Positions 17,347-26,390 of a stretch of 64,000 bases of DNA are shown piece after piece. A program made the position numbers and the translations under genes. Position 1 is the first letter of the stretch. Each line of letters opens with the position of its first letter. The stretch covers positions 186,001-250,000 of the forward strand of contig NZ_JBMEUF010000001.1 in assembly GCF_048820975.1 (NCBI RefSeq), written 5' to 3'. A model generated the notes under the pieces. The model was not told where the DNA came from. It made no database searches and worked only from the letters and a program-made list of their open reading frames with translations. This DNA is from Glaciecola sp048820975. GTDB lineage: Bacteria; Pseudomonadota; Gammaproteobacteria; Enterobacterales; Alteromonadaceae.

Positions 17347-18603
17347 ATGTTAAATGACCAAGCGTCGTTACCACAGTGGTTAGCGTATATTGAAAATACG
17401 CACCACCAAAGTATTGATATGGGCCTTGGAAGAATCAATCGCGTTTTTAATGAATTAGCTATTGATTTTTCAAAGGTTTGTGTGGTCACTGTTGCGGGTA
17501 CTAACGGCAAGGGAAGCACTTGCCGCTTTATAGAGCAAGCTTGCTTGAAAGCAGGTTTGTCGGTTGGTGTTTATTCTTCGCCGCATATTACAGCGTTTAA
17601 CGAACGCATTCGAATAAATGGTCAAGACCTGCCAGATGAATCAATTTGTTCAGCGTTCATGGCAATTGAAAAAGCCAAACAAGATATATCTTTAACCTAC
17701 TTTGAATATGCAACCTTGGCTGCGTTTTACTCCTTTGCACAAGCAAAACTAGATGTAATTGTAATAGAAGTGGGACTAGGCGGGCGCCTTGACGCCACTA
17801 ATATTGTAGATGCTAATATTGGCGTTATTACAAGTATTGGCTTGGATCATCAATCGTATTTGGGCAATACAACAAATGACATTGCGCGCGAAAAAGCAGG
17901 GATTATCAAACCTCATCAAGAGCTTATAATTGGCTATGCACCTGTTCATGAGAGCGTGTTGAAGGTTATTCAGCAACATCAAGTAAATGTGCGATATAGA
18001 ACCATCGACTTTGATGATACAAGCCTACAAATAACAGAACAAAAAAGGCTAGCATTTGATATTTCTGACGCGCACATTCCGCATCCAAATGTAATGACAG
18101 CCATAAGTGCAATAAGTTGTATTGCGCAATATTTTAATAAGCCAGAGCCAATCTTATTAAATGAAAGTGAAATGCAATCTCTTATAAACACCGTTAGCAT
18201 GCCTGGACGTATGCAAATATTGTCAGAAAATCCGTATATTATTTTGGATGTTGCTCATAATGAAGCGGCAGCAGAATTAGTGGTCAAAAAATTGCAGCAG
18301 ATGCATTTTTCGCGCTGTCATATTGTTGTTGGTATGCTTAGCGATAAAAACATTGAGGCAACATTGGGCGTGTTTCGACAGTTAAATGTTGAAACATGGC
18401 ATTGTACTGATTTACCTACCGAACGCGGAGAAAAAGCCGCTAGGTTTGCTCAATATTTAAGCCCTTTGAATGAGCAGTGTGTTTGCCATTTGAGTGTGCA
18501 GGACGCGTTAAATGCGGCCTTAGAAACGGCCACAGTTAACGACTTGATTTTGGTAGTGGGCTCTTTTATTGTAGCTCAAGAGTGCATGAAAGCCTTACCC
18601 TAA
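17347..18603 (+). CDS. folC: bifunctional folylpolyglutamate / dihydrofolate synthase
   Basis: FolC adds glutamate to dihydropteroate and to folates. The 418-residue Mur-ligase-type protein has the P-loop GTNGKGS at 51-57, SSPHITAFNERIRING just after, the VEVGLGGRLDATN loop near 139-152 with the catalytic Glu, and LDVAHN near 300. Length is normal. It belongs to the conserved accD-folC-dedD-cvpA-purF series. Confidence 0.96.
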   Translation: MLNDQASLPQWLAYIENTHHQSIDMGLGRINRVFNELAIDFSKVCVVTVAGTNGKGSTCRFIEQACLKAGLSVGVYSSPHITAFNERIRINGQDLPDESICSAFMAIEKAKQDISLTYFEYATLAAFYSFAQAKLDVIVIEVGLGGRLDATNIVDANIGVITSIGLDHQSYLGNTTNDIAREKAGIIKPHQELIIGYAPVHESVLKVIQQHQVNVRYRTIDFDDTSLQITEQKRLAFDISDAHIPHPNVMTAISAISCIAQYFNKPEPILLNESEMQSLINTVSMPGRMQILSENPYIILDVAHNEAAAELVVKKLQQMHFSRCHIVVGMLSDKNIEATLGVFRQLNVETWHCTDLPTERGEKAARFAQYLSPLNEQCVCHLSVQDALNAALETATVNDLILVVGSFIVAQECMKALP

Positions 18604-18689
18604 GTATTAGTATGGTGTTTTAGGTTTTAATTAATTTAACAAGCAATGGTAAGTAAATATAACTATTTGCCCTTAGGATGAACTGTTAC

Positions 18690-19322
18690 ATGAGCAGTAC
18701 CTTACAAAATCGACTCGTAGGCACCATAATTGTTGTGGCATTGGTGGTGATTGTTTTACCCGAATTCATTGACGGTGAAAAGCGAATCAATAAGCAAGAA
18801 TTTGTTGATATCCCGGCCGTTGGGCAGGTGGTAGAAGTGAATTCTGTTGAGCCTTTTGACACTGAAAAACTCAATGAGCAGCTTGAAATGCCGGTGGATA
18901 TTACGAATGACACTGCTGTTGATGAAGTGTTTGAAGAGGCTAGCGCAGATTCTCCCAACAGTGAAGAGCTTGTTACTCAAGCAAATAACACGCAAAGTAG
19001 TGAAACTGCCGCCAGTGATACTAGTGACAATCAAGCCCAGCAAACAGAGCCCCTTTCTACTTTAGATATTAAAGAAGCAGGATGGGTAGTTCAGCTTGGT
19101 AGTTTTCGTCATGAAAAAAACGTAAAAGAACTCTTAAAAACATTGAATGACGCAGGCTACCGAGCATATAGCCGACCTGTGATGACAAGCGTAGGTGAAT
19201 TGACTAAAGTGTTTGTTGGACCTGAACTTGACAAAGAAACCTTAGAATTAGCCTTACCCCATTTACGAGAAATTACTAAATTAAAAGGTAAAATTACTGC
19301 ATTTGAGGTTAGCGCAAATTAG
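18690..19322 (+). CDS. dedD: SPOR-domain cell division protein DedD
   Basis: DedD is an inner-membrane cell-division protein that binds septal, denuded peptidoglycan through its SPOR domain. The 210-residue product has one N-terminal transmembrane helix (about 7-25), an acidic low-complexity linker (about 60-130), and a C-terminal SPOR domain (about 135-208) opening GWVVQLGSF. I chose the ATG at 18690 over 18678 because the AGGA at 18675 lies 11 nt before it and abuts the earlier one. Position between folC and cvpA matches E. coli. Confidence 0.9.
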   Translation: MSSTLQNRLVGTIIVVALVVIVLPEFIDGEKRINKQEFVDIPAVGQVVEVNSVEPFDTEKLNEQLEMPVDITNDTAVDEVFEEASADSPNSEELVTQANNTQSSETAASDTSDNQAQQTEPLSTLDIKEAGWVVQLGSFRHEKNVKELLKTLNDAGYRAYSRPVMTSVGELTKVFVGPELDKETLELALPHLREITKLKGKITAFEVSAN

Positions 19323-19394
19323 TTTATTTTGCTAAACTTCGCGCCTGTTTTGACGGACCTCATTTAACGCACTTTATGGAGCCAGGCACTTTCT

Positions 19395-19883
19395 ATGAAT
19401 TGGTTTGATTTTACCATCATCGGCATTATTGCGATATCAGCTGTAATCAGCTTGGTTCGCGGTTTCGTAAAAGAAGCCATCTCTTTGGTTATTTGGGTTG
19501 CCGCCTTTTTAATTTCTCGCACGTTTTACCCGCAACTTGCACAATACTTAACACAAATTGATGAACCCATGGTTCGTGATGCTTCAGCAATTGGCATTTT
19601 GTTTGTTGGAACCCTTATTGTAGGTGCATTGTTTAACTATATTATTTCCCAGCTAGTAATAGCAACGGGTTTAAGTGGCACCGATAGAGCCTTAGGCGCA
19701 GTTTTTGGTGCGCTTCGCGGTGTGCTAATTGTAAGCGCTCTGCTATTTTTTCTTGATACTTTTACCACCTTCGCAAGCGCGCCGTGGTGGCAATCTTCCC
19801 TGTTAGTGCCCGAGTTTGGCATTATCATAGAGTGGTTTTTTGAATTTATGAAAGACAAGTCCAGCTTTTTAAGCGGGCAATAA
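19395..19883 (+). CDS. cvpA: CvpA family inner-membrane protein
   Basis: This 162-residue protein has four predicted transmembrane helices and the family opening NWFDFTIIGIIAISAVISL, with a conserved VRGFVKEA loop. CvpA is needed for colicin V secretion in E. coli and has been linked to envelope stress and bile resistance; its molecular role is unclear. It lies 28 bp before purF, with which it is normally co-transcribed. Confidence 0.93.
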   Translation: MNWFDFTIIGIIAISAVISLVRGFVKEAISLVIWVAAFLISRTFYPQLAQYLTQIDEPMVRDASAIGILFVGTLIVGALFNYIISQLVIATGLSGTDRALGAVFGALRGVLIVSALLFFLDTFTTFASAPWWQSSLLVPEFGIIIEWFFEFMKDKSSFLSGQ

Positions 19884-19911
19884 ATCGTTCAGGTTAACAT
19901 AAGGCATAATT

Positions 19912-21429
19912 ATGTGTGGCATAGTAGGAATAGTAGGCAGAGAACAAGTTAATCAGGCACTTTATGATGCACTTATTGTATTGCAACATAGAGGGCAAGA
20001 TGCTGCGGGTATTATGACAATTGAAGACAGTATGTTTCACTTGCGCAAAGCGAACGGCTTGGTTCGAGATGTGTTTCACACACGTCATATGAAGCGTTTA
20101 AAAGGAAATGTTGGGATTGGTCATTGCCGGTATCCAACTGCGGGTTCATCTAGCTCTGCAGAAGCGCAGCCATTTTACGTGAATTCACCTTTTGGTATAG
20201 CCTTTGCGCATAACGGTAACTTAACCAATGCTCATGAGTTACAAGACGAAGTTTTCCGTATTGCGCGCAGGCACATAAATACGACATCAGATTCAGAATT
20301 ACTGCTTAATATATTTGCGCATGCCTTATCACAAACCAGCAATTTAGATGTTACCCCTGACGATATATTTAAAGCGGTAGAAACGGCTCACTCTAAAATT
20401 AAGGGCGCTTATGCTGTAGTTGCCGCCATTATTGGCTATGGCATGGTAGCATTTCGTGATCCTAATGGTATTCGTCCTCTTGTACTAGGTAAACGCAGCA
20501 CCGTGCATGGTGACGAGTACATGGTGGCTTCTGAAAGCGTAGCCTTAGATGCGGTTGGCTTTACCTTTGTGCGTGACGTAGCGCCGGGTGAGGGGATTTA
20601 CGTGAGCGAACAAGGGGAGTTATTCACCAAACAGTGTTCTCCTATATTTAAGTTTAGCCCCTGTATATTTGAATTTGTTTATTTTGCTCGCCCTGATTCA
20701 TTTATTGATGGTATTTCAGTTTACGCTTCACGGGTTAATATGGGGCGCAAGTTAGGCGAAAAAATTAAGCGCGAATGGTCTGATTTAGATATTGATGTGG
20801 TGATACCTATTCCTGAAACATCAATGGATGTGGCGCTGCAAATTGCAAACACCTTAGAAAAGCCATATAGGCAAGGCTTTGTTAAAAACCGATACATTGG
20901 ACGTACGTTCATAATGCCGGGACAAACTCAGCGTCGTAAATCAGTTCGCCGTAAACTTAATGCTATATCTTCAGAATTTAAAGGTAAAAACGTACTGTTG
21001 GTTGATGACTCCATTGTGCGAGGAACTACGTCTGAACAAATTATTGAAATGGCAAGAGAGTCGGGTGCAAATAAAGTGTACTTTGCTTCCGCAGCCCCTG
21101 AAATTAGATTTCCGAACGTATATGGCATTGATATGCCATCGGCCACTGAATTGATTGCCTACGGTAGAGAAATTGAACAAATTTGTGAATGTATAAAGGC
21201 TGATGGCCTTATTTTCCAAGATATTCAAGACTTAGTCGATGCGGTTAAAGAAGAAAATCCTGAAATAGCGAATTATGAAACCTCGGTATTTGATGGCATA
21301 TATGTAACCGGAGACGTTGATCAAGATTACCTTGAAAGTATTGATAAAGCGCGTGGTGAAGCGGCTAAAGGTAGCCCTACAGTTCAAGCTGAACTCAGTA
21401 ATTTAGAAATGCATAATATGGGCAACTAA
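19912..21429 (+). CDS. purF: amidophosphoribosyltransferase
   Basis: PurF makes phosphoribosylamine from PRPP and glutamine, the first committed step of purine synthesis. The 505-residue length equals that of E. coli. Cys2 of MCGIVGIVG is the amidotransferase nucleophile once Met is removed. RGQDAAG and the HNGNLTN loop follow, and the PRPP-binding loop LLVDDSIVRGTTS is near residue 363. I saw no convincing PurR box upstream of cvpA. A strong terminator follows. Confidence 0.97.
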   Translation: MCGIVGIVGREQVNQALYDALIVLQHRGQDAAGIMTIEDSMFHLRKANGLVRDVFHTRHMKRLKGNVGIGHCRYPTAGSSSSAEAQPFYVNSPFGIAFAHNGNLTNAHELQDEVFRIARRHINTTSDSELLLNIFAHALSQTSNLDVTPDDIFKAVETAHSKIKGAYAVVAAIIGYGMVAFRDPNGIRPLVLGKRSTVHGDEYMVASESVALDAVGFTFVRDVAPGEGIYVSEQGELFTKQCSPIFKFSPCIFEFVYFARPDSFIDGISVYASRVNMGRKLGEKIKREWSDLDIDVVIPIPETSMDVALQIANTLEKPYRQGFVKNRYIGRTFIMPGQTQRRKSVRRKLNAISSEFKGKNVLLVDDSIVRGTTSEQIIEMARESGANKVYFASAAPEIRFPNVYGIDMPSATELIAYGREIEQICECIKADGLIFQDIQDLVDAVKEENPEIANYETSVFDGIYVTGDVDQDYLESIDKARGEAAKGSPTVQAELSNLEMHNMGN

Positions 21430-21444
21430 GCACTAACTAAAATT

Positions 21445-21486
21445 AAAAAAGCCGAGAAACAGAAGGTGTTGTCTCGGCTTTTTTGT
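21445..21486. terminator. bidirectional terminator after purF
   Basis: AAAAAAGCCGAGA and TCTCGGCTTTTTT form a strong stem around an 18-nt loop, with T-runs on both strands. It serves purF on the plus strand and the Yip1-type gene on the minus strand. Confidence 0.9.
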
Positions 21487-21518
21487 ATTTTGATGTAGCC
21501 ATTAGAGCGGCATTAAGA

Positions 21519-22124
21519 CTACATATATTGTGGGCCGAAGCCAATGCTCCATAAAATAACCGAGCCCGCCATTAGTATTACCATTAACACCAACCCGCAG
21601 GTTACGACGGAACTTGAAAATATAAACCCTTTCTCTTCTGGAATGTGCAGCATAATAGGCACTCCGGTATACAGTAAGTACACTGAGTATGATAAACCCA
21701 ACAACACTACCGACATTAAAAACCACAGTTGTGGATAAAATGCGCCAAAACCTGCCATAAATAAAGGAGTCGCGGTATATGCGGCAATCTCTAAACTTTG
21801 AGTATAATTAGGCGTGGCGTCAAATGTTTGTGCTAACTCGTGAATAAGTACAGCAAGCGCAACAACACCTGCGACTAAACCTGCGTACATTGCAACAGAC
21901 ATAGCCATTGCACTTTGTTGTGTTAAGCGAATAGTATCTGCGGTAGATCCTGCGCCAATATCCCAACCCAAATACGCCGATGCGTAGTAGGCCATACCTG
22001 AAGGGATAAGGGCAATAATCATAATGTGGCTAAGCGCATAAAAGTAACTTTCATGCTTAGTATCTATGCTTTTCCACTCTTCTTTTGGATGGGTATAAAT
22101 ACCCCATAAATGGTTTAATATCAC
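21519..22124 (-). CDS. Yip1-family (DUF1282-like) inner-membrane protein
   Basis: This 201-residue protein has five predicted transmembrane helices after a short amphipathic opening (HLWGIYTHPKEEWKSI). That opening is the typical start of bacterial Yip1-domain proteins, related to E. coli YohC. Its function is unknown. It is monocistronic, ends at the purF terminator, and is preceded by a 159-bp spacer with an inverted repeat at 22226-22258. Confidence 0.82.
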   Translation of the reverse strand: MILNHLWGIYTHPKEEWKSIDTKHESYFYALSHIMIIALIPSGMAYYASAYLGWDIGAGSTADTIRLTQQSAMAMSVAMYAGLVAGVVALAVLIHELAQTFDATPNYTQSLEIAAYTATPLFMAGFGAFYPQLWFLMSVVLLGLSYSVYLLYTGVPIMLHIPEEKGFIFSSSVVTCGLVLMVILMAGSVILWSIGFGPQYM

Positions 22125-22225
22125 TGATGTAGCTCCTGTTAATACTTTGATAAACTATCGATAAGCTTGGATGAGCTCGTACCAAAAAAAAGAGCCACTA
22201 CCAAGACAACGCACTTGTGCGCATA

Positions 22226-22258
22226 GGTAAGTCAAAAGTGGTTAAAATTTGACTTACC
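22226..22258. repeat. perfect 11-bp inverted repeat in the Yip1/rimB spacer
   Basis: GGTAAGTCAAA (22226-22236) and TTTGACTTACC (22248-22258) are perfect reverse complements around an 11-nt AT-rich loop. It lies downstream of the RimB-like gene, transcribed leftward, and could end its mRNA, but no T-run follows. Confidence 0.7.
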
Positions 22259-22283
22259 ATGACTATAGTTTATTAACAAAGGA

Positions 22284-22718
22284 TTAACAAGAAAATAAAA
22301 ACTCCTCACTAGGATCTACTAATACTTTATCTTGCATCGCTTCTCTGCCTAATAACATTAAGTAAGTCATTTCCGATCTATCGGTCAATGTGATGTGAAT
22401 TGGCCAAGCGTTTTCGCCAATAGCGAAGGTAGTTTCTATGAGGTAGCGCCTCTCACGAGTGGCGGTTGAGCTTTTTACTTTTCGCATTGCTTCTACTTTG
22501 GCTGTATGACGCGTTATTTTTTCAACGTCATACACATCAGGATGGATGTCAAAGTGGATGTAACGCGCGTCATCTTTCTCAAACTCCACTACATTCTCTA
22601 CATGCAATGATGATGTAGCAGCGCCTGTGTCTACTCTAATTGCTAAATTATAAATTCCTAAATCGGGCAAATCACACTTTTCTAGTGCACCTAAGGTAAT
22701 TTTATTATTTGTAGTCAT
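22284..22718 (-). CDS. RimB-like retropepsin-fold protease ('ATP-dependent zinc protease' family)
   Basis: This 144-residue protein has the aspartyl-protease-like motif DTGAATSSLHV and the family ending MLLGREAM. Databases call such proteins putative ATP-dependent zinc proteases, a label not backed by visible zinc or ATP motifs. It is the last gene of the rimK cluster; in Pseudomonas the homologous rimB acts with rimK on ribosomal protein S6 modification. I chose the ATG at 22718, leaving a 10-bp gap to the gene before, over one at 22748 that overlaps it. The role in trimming glutamate tails is inferred from context. Confidence 0.82.
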   Translation of the reverse strand: MTTNNKITLGALEKCDLPDLGIYNLAIRVDTGAATSSLHVENVVEFEKDDARYIHFDIHPDVYDVEKITRHTAKVEAMRKVKSSTATRERRYLIETTFAIGENAWPIHITLTDRSEMTYLMLLGREAMQDKVLVDPSEEFLFSC

Positions 22719-22728
22719 CTTTGTTTTC

Positions 22729-23754
22729 TCAATCAACAATTGGGGCATCGCGTGGTACTAAGTCATCTTGAACTTGCTCTACGTGCTCTGCTACAGAATC
22801 AGGTTTGCGAAAATACGCTATGTGATACAAAGCCTCGCCTTCTTGCGCTAATGGAATATTTTGCTTACCTATTACAACACCTTCTTGAGGAGATAAAACT
22901 TTATCTAATATATCGCCAAAAGGGTCAGAAATAGTGGCTAAAACTTGGCCTTTTTCAACATGGTCGCCAAGTTGTGATACGTGCACAACAAAACCACTTT
23001 CATTTGCGCGCACCCAACCGCTTTGTCGCGCAACAAACATTTTGGTTTCTCGACCCTTCTGCTTCGTTTTATTTAACATTCCTGTATGGCGCATAACATT
23101 AATAATGCCTTTAACGCCTGCTCGAATAGAGAACTCATCGTAGCGTAACGCTTGTCCTGCTTCATATAGAATTACTTTAACGTTCTTCTCACCGGCTGCT
23201 TGGCGCAACGAGCCTTCACGTAACTCGGCATTTAACAATACAGGTAATCCAAATGCCTTGGCCATTTCTAAGGTTTCTGCGTCATCTAAATCAGCGCGCA
23301 CTTGGGGCAGGTTACTACGATGAATCGCGCCGGTATGTAAATCAATTCCTACATCACATTGATACACAATTTCATTTAAAAACAAATGCGCAATTCGCCC
23401 CGCTAAAGAGCCTTTTTTACTGCCTGGAAAACATCTATTTAAATCGCGTCTATCGGGCAAGTAGCGGCTTTGACTAAGCACGCCATATACATTAACCATA
23501 GGCACCGCAATAAGCGTACCGCGTAAGTTTTTAATAGCAGGACTTTTCAACAAGCGTTTTACTATTTCAATACCGTTTAATTCATCACCATGAATCGCGG
23601 CTGATACAAACATTGTGGGCCCATCTCGTTTACCACGTTGCACATGAACGGGAATAGACATATTAGTATCAGTATATAATGGAGGCATAGGCAGTTGAAT
23701 GCGTTTAGTTTCACCGGGTAAAACTTCCTCGCTGCCAATCGTAATTTTTTTCAT
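22729..23754 (-). CDS. succinylglutamate desuccinylase/aspartoacylase-family zinc hydrolase
   Basis: The 341-residue protein has the zinc carboxypeptidase-like core of the AstE/AspA family: AAIHGDELNG with ligands His55 and Glu58, DRRDLNRCFPG at 101-111, and GIDLHTG with His140. A C-terminal beta-rich, biotinyl-like segment (about 240-315) follows. Members remove acyl groups from amino acids such as succinylglutamate. Here it is wedged between rimK and the RimB-like gene, starting directly after the rimK stop. An action on glutamylated substrates is therefore attractive but unproven; there are no ast genes nearby. Confidence 0.85.
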   Translation of the reverse strand: MKKITIGSEEVLPGETKRIQLPMPPLYTDTNMSIPVHVQRGKRDGPTMFVSAAIHGDELNGIEIVKRLLKSPAIKNLRGTLIAVPMVNVYGVLSQSRYLPDRRDLNRCFPGSKKGSLAGRIAHLFLNEIVYQCDVGIDLHTGAIHRSNLPQVRADLDDAETLEMAKAFGLPVLLNAELREGSLRQAAGEKNVKVILYEAGQALRYDEFSIRAGVKGIINVMRHTGMLNKTKQKGRETKMFVARQSGWVRANESGFVVHVSQLGDHVEKGQVLATISDPFGDILDKVLSPQEGVVIGKQNIPLAQEGEALYHIAYFRKPDSVAEHVEQVQDDLVPRDAPIVD

Positions 23755-24660
23755 TTAACCTTTTCCACGAGTACGGGTTTTATTAGGCGAGGCATTTTTA
23801 GAAATATAATCAATAATTAGTCCGCCCACATCTTTGCCGGTAGCTCGCTCAATACCCTCTAAACCTGGAGATGAATTAACTTCCATTACCACAGGGCCGT
23901 TATTTGAGCGCAATATATCAACGCCGCACATATTCAAGCCCATTGTTTTGGCTGCGTCTACAGCGGTTTTTCGCTCTTGCGGCGAAAGCCTCACAACGCT
24001 TGCACTGCCACCTCTGTGAAGGTTAGACCTAAATTCTCCGGGGGCGGCCTGGCGTTTCATGGCGGCAATTACTTTACCGCCAACAACTAAACAACGTATA
24101 TCAGCGCCACCGGCTTCTTTAATATATTCCTGCACCAAAATACTAGCGTTTAATCCCATAAATGCTTCAATGATGGCTTCAGCTGACTTGTTCGTATCGG
24201 CAAGTACCACACCAATACCTTGTGTGCCTTCTAGTAATTTGATGACTACCGGCGCACCACCTACGTTTTTGATTAAATCATCGATTCTATCAGGATGGTT
24301 GGCAAAGCCTGTTCTTGGCATGCCAATGCCTTTACGTGACAACAATTGAAGTGAACGAAGCTTGTCACGAGAGCGGCTAATAGCCACAGACTCATTAATG
24401 CTAAATGTGCCCATCATTTCAAATTGGCGAACAACAGAAGTACCGTAAAATGTAACCGATGCCCCAATACGAGGGATCACAGCATCGAATGTGGGTAGCA
24501 TTTTACCTTTATAGCGCACATTGGGTTTGCTACTAGTAATATCCATATAGCAATGCATGGTGTCTATTATGTGCATTTCATGACCCGCGGCTTCTCCGGC
24601 TTCTTTTAAGCGCCGGGTAGAATAAAGCTTGGGATTTCTTGATAAAATAGCAATTCTCAT
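23755..24660 (-). CDS. rimK: ribosomal protein S6--L-glutamate ligase RimK
   Basis: RimK is an ATP-grasp ligase that adds glutamate residues to the C-terminus of ribosomal protein S6. The 301-residue protein starts MRIAILSRN as in E. coli and carries the ATP-grasp core (VIKLLEGTQGIGV near 138-150, VQEYIKEAGGADIR, and the metal-binding VMEVNSSPGLEG near the end). I chose the ATG at 24660 because GGAG lies 6 nt upstream; a GTG two codons earlier is less likely. It heads a three-gene minus-strand unit. Confidence 0.94.
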   Translation of the reverse strand: MRIAILSRNPKLYSTRRLKEAGEAAGHEMHIIDTMHCYMDITSSKPNVRYKGKMLPTFDAVIPRIGASVTFYGTSVVRQFEMMGTFSINESVAISRSRDKLRSLQLLSRKGIGMPRTGFANHPDRIDDLIKNVGGAPVVIKLLEGTQGIGVVLADTNKSAEAIIEAFMGLNASILVQEYIKEAGGADIRCLVVGGKVIAAMKRQAAPGEFRSNLHRGGSASVVRLSPQERKTAVDAAKTMGLNMCGVDILRSNNGPVVMEVNSSPGLEGIERATGKDVGGLIIDYISKNASPNKTRTRGKG

Positions 24661-24741
24661 TGTCACTCCAAGTAAACATAAACGTGAGTTCGTTTGTGTT
24701 TAGTATATTAAATTTGTAAAAGCTAAGTAGTATTGCTCAGC

Positions 24742-25206
24742 CTAATGTTTATGATGAAGGCGCATATCAATATGCTCAATGCCGTCTTCTAGATACATGT
24801 TTGATATTACTTCAAAGCCAAATGATGTATAAAACTCACGTAAGTATTCTTGTGCGCCAATATCAATATCTTGATTTGGCCATAGTGCGTCGCAGTGAAT
24901 TAATATCTCTTTCATCAAGCTACGACCTAAACCTAAGCTCCTGTATTTTTCAGCTACAGCCACTCGGCCAAAACTCACGTTATCGTACGAAATGCTAGGC
25001 GGTAATAAACGAGCATAGGCCACTAAATCAGTGCCCTTGTATGCCAAAAGATGATGGGCATTATCAACACAATCTTTATTGTCTAAATCAGGATAAATAC
25101 AGGTTTGTTCAACCACGAATACATCGCTACGAAGCTTTAAAGCATCATATAGTTCGTTCACGCTCAAGCGCTGAAATGGTTTGCAAATCCACACAATGTT
25201 TTGCAT
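24742..25206 (-). CDS. elaA: GNAT-family N-acetyltransferase (ElaA)
   Basis: This 154-residue protein matches ElaA by its opening, with LRSDVFVVEQTCIYPDLDNKD near 26-45, and by the GNAT acetyl-CoA loop RSLGLGRSLM near 89-98. ElaA-type proteins are GNAT acetyltransferases with no settled physiological substrate. It is divergent from cheV across a 182-bp spacer and lies upstream of rimK on the same strand with a 75-bp gap, so co-transcription with rimK is possible but not evident. Confidence 0.85.
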   Translation of the reverse strand: MQNIVWICKPFQRLSVNELYDALKLRSDVFVVEQTCIYPDLDNKDCVDNAHHLLAYKGTDLVAYARLLPPSISYDNVSFGRVAVAEKYRSLGLGRSLMKEILIHCDALWPNQDIDIGAQEYLREFYTSFGFEVISNMYLEDGIEHIDMRLHHKH

Positions 25207-25388
25207 AAATAAGAGACTACTTTTTTAAAAATAAGCGAAAACTTAGGCTACCTTATACAGGGTAAAAATAAAACTACCTAATGATTTAGTAACAATTTTG
25301 CTTTTTTCTTCAGATACCCTATATCAAGCCGATAACTTATCTAGATAACGCTTAAATTCGCTGTAAATTAAATAACTAGAGACGACAA

Positions 25389-26345
25389 ATGTCCAAATTG
25401 ATGTCATCGATAGACCAACGAACGCAACTCGTTGGAGAAAATCGCCTAGAGCTACTTATGTTTAAGTTGGGTTCTCGCCATACTTTTGCGCTTAACGTGT
25501 TCAAGGTGAGAGAAGTCATTACTGTGCCAACGTTAAATCAGTTGCCTGGCTCGCATACAAACCTAAAAGGGGTGATTAATTACCGAGGAAAATCTATTCC
25601 TGTAATTGATTTGCGCTCATCTATAAAGATGAATCCTTTAAATGAAGTGTATGACGTCGCGAACGTGATTATTACTGAATATAATCGAAGTGTTCAGGGC
25701 TTTTTGATTGGTCAAATAATGAATATTGTGAATACATCATGGAGCGATATTCAGCCGCCGCCTACTAACGCAGGCAAAAATCACTATTTAACGGCCATTA
25801 CTCATTTAGAGAATGATGGTATTACCGAGCTTGTAGAAATCATTGATGTTGAAAAAGTATTATCTGAAATTGTAGATTATGACACGTCAATTTCAGAAGA
25901 GGCGCTAGATGATAGCGTTACTCAACATATGAGTGGACGCAAAGTACTTGTAGTGGATGATTCATCAACGGCTAGGAGACAAATTCGCGATACGCTAACG
26001 CAGTTAGGTTTAGAAATTATAGAAGAGAAGAATGGTAAAAGGGCGCTTAACCTGTTGCGTCAATGGGCTGATGAAGGCAAAGATGTTACAGAAGAAATTC
26101 TGATGATGTTTACTGATGCAGAAATGCCTGAAATGGACGGGTACCGACTCACCGCTGAAGTCAGAGGTGATGCAAGAATGAGCTCTTTATTCATTGCACT
26201 TAATACTTCTTTAAGTGGTAGCTTTAATGAAGCCATGGTTGAGAAGGTAGGTTGTAATCGCTTTATTTCAAAGTTTCAGCCTGATTTACTGGTAGATGTT
26301 GTACAAGAACGAATGCGTGAATTATTAAAACAACAAGAAAAATAA
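25389..26345 (+). CDS. cheV: chemotaxis coupling protein CheV (CheW-receiver fusion)
   Basis: The 318-residue protein joins a CheW domain (about 18-162) to a response-regulator receiver domain (about 184-312). In the receiver the acidic pair is Asp190-Asp191 and the phosphorylated aspartate is Asp243 in FTDAEMPEMDGY; the Thr and Lys of the active site are in ALNTS and ISKF. CheV couples chemoreceptors to CheA, and its phosphorylation tunes adaptation. It is monocistronic and ends in a perfect palindromic terminator. No other che gene is in the window. Confidence 0.94.
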   Translation: MSKLMSSIDQRTQLVGENRLELLMFKLGSRHTFALNVFKVREVITVPTLNQLPGSHTNLKGVINYRGKSIPVIDLRSSIKMNPLNEVYDVANVIITEYNRSVQGFLIGQIMNIVNTSWSDIQPPPTNAGKNHYLTAITHLENDGITELVEIIDVEKVLSEIVDYDTSISEEALDDSVTQHMSGRKVLVVDDSSTARRQIRDTLTQLGLEIIEEKNGKRALNLLRQWADEGKDVTEEILMMFTDAEMPEMDGYRLTAEVRGDARMSSLFIALNTSLSGSFNEAMVEKVGCNRFISKFQPDLLVDVVQERMRELLKQQEK

Positions 26346-26370
26346 AAGAGCGTGTTAACACGCTCTTTTA
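26343..26370. terminator. 28-bp perfect palindrome, bidirectional terminator
   Basis: TAAAAGAGCGTGTT and its exact reverse complement form a hairpin flanked by A/T runs on both strands, between the convergent cheV and tricorn-like protease genes. The plus-strand cheV stop lies inside its left arm. Confidence 0.88.
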
Positions 26371-26390
26371 TACTACATAGAAGCTTACGC

